DNA of 64,000 nucleotides from Thecaphora thlaspeos (lineage: Eukaryota > Basidiomycota > Ustilaginomycetes > Urocystidales > Glomosporiaceae). Position numbers and translations under genes: made by a program. Positions within the stretch are counted from its first letter, which is position 1, and the number at the start of each line of letters is the position of its first letter. The DNA is taken from NCBI GenBank assembly GCA_900291925.1, contig UWYS01000002.1:248001-312000 (forward strand), read 5' to 3'. The notes under the pieces are model-generated. The model worked only from the letters and a program-made list of their open reading frames with translations. It was not told the DNA's origin and did no database searches. Positions 58,401 through 64,000 of this stretch are shown in pieces.

Positions 58401-58877
58401 TTGCGCCAGCCTGGAAGGCCGTTGCTTAATCTCCGCAAGAGGCAGCAACGCACGAGGCATCTGATTCGCTAGCGTAGGCTTTCATCTCGGCGGGTAAACA
58501 ATACTACTCACCCCTGGCGATATCTCTGGGTCTTGTGTGAACGACCAAGCCCGGCTTTGCTGCGTTCCCTCGACTTGAACAACACATAGAGGTGAGGAAA
58601 GCTACGCCGCCTGCCGCTCGCAATAGCCATGAAAGCCGGCGGGGAACAAGTCGAGTTAGCTCGTGGTACTGGATCTCGGGTGAAACGTTATCTCTCCCCT
58701 GCCCAGGACTGGCAACGATGCTGACATGTACAAACCCTTCATCTCTCGCGCTGCAGGTGCTTGCCTCGCGTCTAATGGAATACTAGCAAGCAACAGGACC
58801 AACGCACACAGCTCTCCCCTTCACCTGTCATCACAAGCTCCCGCAGTGAAATAGCAGCTTGAGCGGCTCAGCACAGG
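55475..58877. other. 3.4-kb non-coding stretch upstream of the Ser/Pro-rich gene
   Basis: The left end holds the WSS1 promoter and a possible uORF. The rest contains GC-rich sequence, a CCCGCACC-type repeat (about 56549-56582) and CT-rich tracts (about 57880-57945) that look like leader for the gene at 58878. Open frames are Arg/Pro/Ala-rich by composition and match nothing I know. No RNA gene was recognised. Confidence 0.45.
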
Positions 58878-61800
58878 ATGCAGAGCTCCACGATCCGAAG
58901 ACAGCCTGGCGACGTCAACATTCCATCAGCTTCGATGCTTGTGTCCCCGGGCGTTAACGGGCACACGGCCTCACCTCCTTCACCGCGTTACGATGTCCGG
59001 AGACGTCCGCAGAAGATGAGCCCGTACACGTCCCCGCTGCATGAGCACAAGGAGGCCTTGGCGGCATACCCTGCTGCAACAGCTCGGCCGCGGGAGCCGA
59101 CAGCGCGCCAATTGTCGCCGTACCCGCCGGGCAACAGCTCTTCGAACGGTTCCAGAATGGCCGAACCGATCTCTACAAACGCATTTGCGGCGTATGGCGG
59201 CTGCCACGCCCAAGCCCAAATGACGGGGACGAGCAGTCTGCCGACCGTTAGCATCAACGCTGCCGCGCCGGGTCTCTTAGTTCCAGCTATCGCTCCCGTC
59301 GCGGTACCGAATGCGACTGCGGCTGCGGCTGCGGCCGTTCCGCCTTTGGGATCCGAGCTGTACGACGCCATTGTGCAAACCGCGGATCCACGGCACCCCG
59401 ATCATGCCGCCTGGAAGGAGCGTTACGGCGGGATCGCCGCCGGTCGATCGCCCCGGCACTCGGCCTCGAGTCTGCCCAAGCGAGACAGAAACACAACCGC
59501 CGGTGCGTCCACGGGACCCAGCAGAGCCTCGCAAGACTGCACCGGGACCGATGACGCCGACACAGCGGCGAGCCTAAAGCGCAATTCTGCCGGTAGAAGC
59601 GCTGTCCGCCGCACCCGGCCTGCTCCCGTGCACGCTGCGAGTACGCGCGATTCGGACGCCGACGATACGTCCGACCTCTCTGATGGACACGCGTTAGGCA
59701 GCGAGCATGCTCGAAGCGTTAGGGGCGGCTCAAGCGGGAACGGGTCATCTCCAAAGCTAGTACGCGCTAGCTCATCGGGCAGCGCCTCTAAAGGTCGGCG
59801 AAGGAGGCGGGCAACCGAGAAGGGCAAGCTGCGCGCGCCGCCACTACCCATCCCTCCGCCCCGAGTCACCAGCTCGACGAGGTGGCAAGAAACGTTCGGC
59901 TCCCCGGCCGCCGGCCAGCTAGCTTGGCAACCTGACTCCCCGACTGCCGAAGCTATGGTCGGCTCCGAGCAGGCCGCTGCCCTCAGTTCGACGTCGAGAC
60001 TCGCTCCCTCCAACTCGTTACAGTCTCCCTACACGCAACGGCCAGCAACCGAAGAACCTGCGACGGGCTCGGCGCATCGCCTGGCCAACAGGAACAAACG
60101 GCCGCTTCCGACATTGCCGACGGAACGCGTCTCATCGCCGACGTCGAGTGCCTTTGCTTCTGCAAATGCAGCGGCCGGAGATCCGATAAGGTTCGTCGAT
60201 CCAGCCAGTCCTACCAGCGCTGCGCACAGCACGTATGCCGGCAGCGTGTCGATCGATCACTCCGTCAATGGCTCGACCCCTTTCTCTGCTGCTGCGCTTC
60301 CGCACTCCGCGGCGACGGCTGCAGCCCGGACCGAGGCTGATTCGACGCCTCCGTCATTCGAGGAGAGGGAGCGCCAGCCGCGCAGCCGGACAAAGACGCT
60401 GGAGAAGGGCTTTTTCACCTTTCCTCGGTCCATGTTCACGTCCAAATCGTCTCAGAGGTCGCTGGACGCAGCTCTACACTCGCCCCCCGTGACATTGAGC
60501 CCGCCCACTCCGGTCTACCCGGCCGTGCCGCGCGCCAGCTACGACGCCGAGAACCGCCTTAGATTGATGTTCAAGATCCAACAGATACTTGGCTCAGAGG
60601 TGGTGGCGGAACCAGGCGCGCCCATGGTCGAGCTTGCCCCCGAGCCGGCGAGAAAGACGTCTATACAGGTCGCGAGAGTGCCCGTACCCCCGCTACGTCC
60701 ACCGCAGGACCGGGATCGCGACTGGGACCGGAATCAGCGCGGCATGAAGATCGAGAGGACTCTCGACCAGCGCGTCTTCCCGATGCGCAGGGACGAGGAG
60801 TTCCAGGCCAACGACTCAGAAACGTCCGATAGCGGCAACGACGGCATGGACGCCAAACCCGGCGCCTCCTTCCTGCCGACCGGCTTCACTTCGACGTCGT
60901 CGGAGCTCAAATCCAATGCCAGACCGGGGATGCGTGCGCCGGGCGTCGTCCGACGGAGCCTCGACTCGATTGTCTCGCCATTCCGCGCGAGCCTCATCAC
61001 CGGTTCCAAGTCCAGTCGCAGAGGCCCGTCGGCGTCCGCCGGCCAGACTCTCAGTCCGAAGACGCCGGAGCTTGGGCGTCAAAGCATGGACACAGCCCGA
61101 GAAGGGAGGCGCAGCATGTCGGAGTCGCGCTTGGTGCGTCCGTTCCTGCGACAGCGTCTCACCAAGAACAGTGGCAGACCCCTCAGCCGAATCAACGACG
61201 GTCCAGAGCCGAGCGTTGACGGAACGCAGCAGATCCAGAACTCGCGAGAGATTGGTGCCTTTGGCAACGGTCTACCCTCGAGGGATGTATCCCGCACCAG
61301 GACCGTGGGCACGAGTCGCGTCAACCAGGATGAGACGAGCGGAGAAGCTGAGCGCACATATAGTCATCGAACTGTGCCCAAAGACATCAGCAACGAGTGG
61401 CAGGCCGGAAAATACGACCCACGCTCGTCTATTCTCGTAGACGCCGGCCACACATTCGAGCCCTGCCATAATGGGGCGGCCAACGGTCCGACGCCCAAGT
61501 CGACCTCTGTCGCCACCTTTCAGAGGCCCGATCAGCGGCGACTCAAGTCTGAGGCGGTTGGCGCCCAGGAGGGTAGAGGTCAGTGTCTGCTTCCAGCGGC
61601 CGAACTATACGACGAACGTGACCGGAGTCGAGCTCAACGAGAAGAGTCCACCAAGGGAACGGCAACGACTGGCCACTCGGCATTTTCACGACGGCACAAT
61701 AATGCGGGCTTGAATGGCCCCCCAAGGCTAGCGGGCCGCCGAGAGGACTCCCACCGCCCCACCCGTTCTAGGATGCCCCAGGACGAGGCGACTCCACTCC

Positions 61801-63829
61801 CATCGTCCAGCAGCTTCACCAGCTTCGCCGACCTGACCTCGGAGGACAAGCGCAAGATCTTAGCGCAGAACACTTACTTCCTTCCGACAAAGGAGTCTCG
61901 GTCGCGCCCGCCGTCGGCCAACGGATCCTTGAACGCCCATGGGTTTGGTGCGCCCAACTCCGAAAGCCAGCACAGTGGCGCCTTCCACGGCTCACTTGCC
62001 AGCGCCAGCAGCTGCAGAAGCCTGGCCAGCTCCTACACCAATCCGATGTCCGGTCCGCAGATGCAGACTTCGCCGAGCGCCAACGAGCTGAGCTTCGACC
62101 ACGCTTCGAAGGAATCGGCTACCCCGACGTCGCAGTCGCGAGGCAGGTTTGCCGGCCTCTTCTCGCGCGTCAAGGGTACCCTGACGCCAGGTAGGACGCC
62201 ACCGAGCGCGTCGCTCTCCAGCTTCAACTCGCCCGTCAGCACGAGCGTCATGACGCCGAGCCAGAGCGCAGATGCCAGCATCTCAGCCTCGGCCAAACCT
62301 TCCCACACGGGCAAGTTTGAGAGTCCCGCCGCAATCGACAGTCCCATGCCCGGAGCGAATGGCCCGCCGACAGGCCTCGGCTTCCAATACGAGGCGGACG
62401 AGGCAAAGAAGAAGCAGGAGCGCCTGCGCCGCCTACGAGCCAAATCACTCGCTTCGGGGCGGAAGAAGTCCAAGACGCCCGGCCTAGACAGCTCGGAGAA
62501 TTTCGAGAAGTTCATCTCGACGATGCGACCGGGCGAGAAGATCTCGACGCTGGACGAAGATTGGCGACGCAAGCTCCTGACCGAGGCCGCCGACAGGAGT
62601 TTCGGCAACCGGCCGAGCCCGACGACTGCATTCGCCCGTTCGCCTAGCTCTCAAGGCTTTGAGCCTCAGTCTCAGCCCCAGTCGCCCGCTGCGGAGACAC
62701 CTCCGATGCCACTGTCGGCAGGCCAGACGCCTGAGTCAGGAGGGAGGACGCTGAGGAACCTCCTGCGAAAGAAGAAGACCAGCGAGAACCTCGACGAGCT
62801 GATCCAGAGCTTCGTGGCGGCGCCCCCTAAGATGACGCACCTCGACGTGGCGGAAGAGGCGCCTCCACGACCTTCGATGTCGTCGACCCGCGGTTTCGAC
62901 GTCACCAACATGGACGAGGGCCTGAGAGTACCTGGCAGCGTCGCCCCGCTGACCATCCGCAAGACGCTCAGTCCGGCACTGCTTAGCGAGAGGGTGGATG
63001 TCGATCGGGACAGCATTGCCGAGGCCGAGAGCGAGGACGGTAGATCGTCGCCGCCCCTTCTTGAGAGCCCAGATGAGTTCGCCGAGGTGCTCCAGTCTGC
63101 ACACAACTTGCCCAAAGCGGACGGAACTGAGGTCCTCGCCGAGCGCGATGGGATGGGCGACGGCGTTCAGGCCCCCTTGCGGCGCTTCATCGGCTGGCAC
63201 CCCTCAATCGATCGGCTCTCGCGCGTCGAGGAGGTGAGCCTCGGAGATTCGCTTTCGATCGACAGCGCCGACAGCTACGCCGCTAAGCTGTCGCTCTCGG
63301 TCCCAGTCAGCCCGCTCTCGCGCTCCTTTGGCGAGCACCGTCAGATCCGAAGAAGCATCAGCGGCACCCTGCATCCTCCCGCCGTCCCGCGGGCGCTGGA
63401 GCTGGGCGGCGCAGGCACCTATGAGTATGGCAAGCGCAGCATGGATGTCAGTCGCCCGCGCAACCTAGACCAGCTCGTCCTCGGGACATTCCAGCCGCAG
63501 CCCTTCCCTAGCGAGCCCTCGCCCATCCAGTCGCCGACGGTGCAGTTCAAAGACGCCAAGAGCCCCAGGAAAATGAGCTTTGGCGATAGCCTCTCTCCGG
63601 CATGGTCGAGGCCCTCTTTCAGCGTCCAGCGCAACACCCGCACCTCGTTCTCTCAGGACCGCGATCGTGCGCCGGTGGCCAGCCCCATCAGCCCGCCCAA
63701 GAATTACGGCTCCAAGTCGCCTGCTCTCGTCCAGGCGATGAAGAAGCTTCGCATATCCGGCAAGCGCAGCAAGTCGTTCAATAAGGGCATCGGCCCAGGC
63801 GATGTCATTATCCCCAACTTCGACGACTA

Positions 63830-63866
<37 letters not shown>

Positions 63867-64000
63867 GGCGGCGCCTTTGACGGCATTCGCCCTTCGATGA
63901 ACCTGGCTCGACCGAGCATGAGCGCCTCGCGACCCAGCATGAGCGCGTCGCGCCCGAGTATGAGCGGCGTCCGGCCCAGTGTCAGCCTAGAGCGTAAGAG
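58878..64000 (+). CDS. Large Ser/Pro-rich protein of unknown function (partial, C-terminus off window)
   Basis: One uninterrupted frame runs from ATG at 58878 to the window edge, at least 1707 residues without an intron, the longest unspliced frame here. I do not recognise the family. The protein is rich in Ser, Pro, Arg and Ala with dense SP and TP dipeptides, suggesting a disordered, CDK/MAPK-phosphorylated scaffold. There are short basic-hydrophobic islands (KTLEKGFFTFPRSMFTSKSS, RFAGLFSRVKGTLTPGR, TLRNLLRKKKTSENLDELIQ) and a charged segment (FEKFISTMRPGEKISTLDED) that could be conserved motifs. Towards the edge come a polyaspartate run and tandem RPSMSAS repeats. No transmembrane segment or enzymatic motif is visible. 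A role at the cortex or cytoskeleton is only a guess from this type of composition. The coding status is supported by length and by strong third-position GC. Confidence 0.75.
63829..63867 (+). repeat. (GAC)n repeat encoding polyaspartate
   Basis: A GAC trinucleotide run encodes about eleven consecutive Asp residues (after FDDY) followed by Glu in the Ser/Pro-rich protein. Confidence 0.9.
63891..63987 (+). repeat. Tandem heptapeptide-coding repeat (RPSMSAS)
   Basis: Five successive 21-nt-type units encode RPSMNLA, RPSMSAS, RPSMSAS, RPSMSGV and RPSVSLE. The array may continue beyond the window. Confidence 0.85.

Overview
The window is 64 kb of GC-rich nuclear DNA from a fungus, most likely a basidiomycete and perhaps a smut-related (Ustilaginomycotina) yeast. 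The lineage is inferred only from the GC-rich coding sequence, frequent introns of about 50-250 nt with GTGAGT-type donors and CAG acceptors, long pyrimidine-rich 5' leaders, and the gene complement. I found no tRNA, rRNA, transposon or CRISPR array. Nearly everything recognisable is conserved eukaryotic housekeeping. Gene models below were built by hand from splice sites and reading phase.

Layout, left to right: a partial iron-type alcohol dehydrogenase/maleylacetate reductase (-, runs off the left end); Lunapark ER-junction protein (-); histone H3 (-) with a probable 5'UTR intron; a 3.9-kb non-coding stretch; CDH1/fizzy-related APC/C activator (+); an HPP-family membrane protein with an unresolved or broken frame (+); FIS1 (-) head-to-head with SNX4 (+); clathrin heavy chain (-) head-to-head with proteasome ATPase RPT4 (+); QCR8 of complex III (-); an ALY/YRA1 mRNA-export adaptor (+); a 2782-residue BEACH-WD40-FYVE protein of the ALFY/BPH1 type (+); a Mahogunin-type RING E3 (+); an HSL-type esterase with a one-base frame break (+); UBC6-type tail-anchored E2 (-); a PRKRIP1/DUF1168 protein (-) head-to-head with VPS16 (+); a WSS1-type DNA-protein-crosslink protease (-) ending 76 bp from VPS16; a 3.4-kb non-coding stretch; and a very long Ser/Pro-rich protein of unknown function (+) running off the right end.

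Many genes serve membrane traffic or organelle shape: Lunapark and UBC6 at the ER, FIS1 at mitochondria and peroxisomes, clathrin, SNX4 and VPS16 in the endolysosomal route, and BPH1/ALFY in vesicle fusion or autophagy. Others serve ubiquitin/proteasome functions (CDH1, RPT4, UBC6, the MGRN1-like E3). This looks like ordinary genome neighbourhood rather than a functional cluster. I found no convincing new multi-gene system. The items most worth checking are the broken HPP and esterase frames, in-frame retained-intron possibilities in Lunapark and UBC6, the predicted 701-nt leader intron of histone H3, a 56-bp pure A/T island between RPT4 and QCR8, a 37-bp tandem duplication, and the unrecognised Ser/Pro-rich gene.
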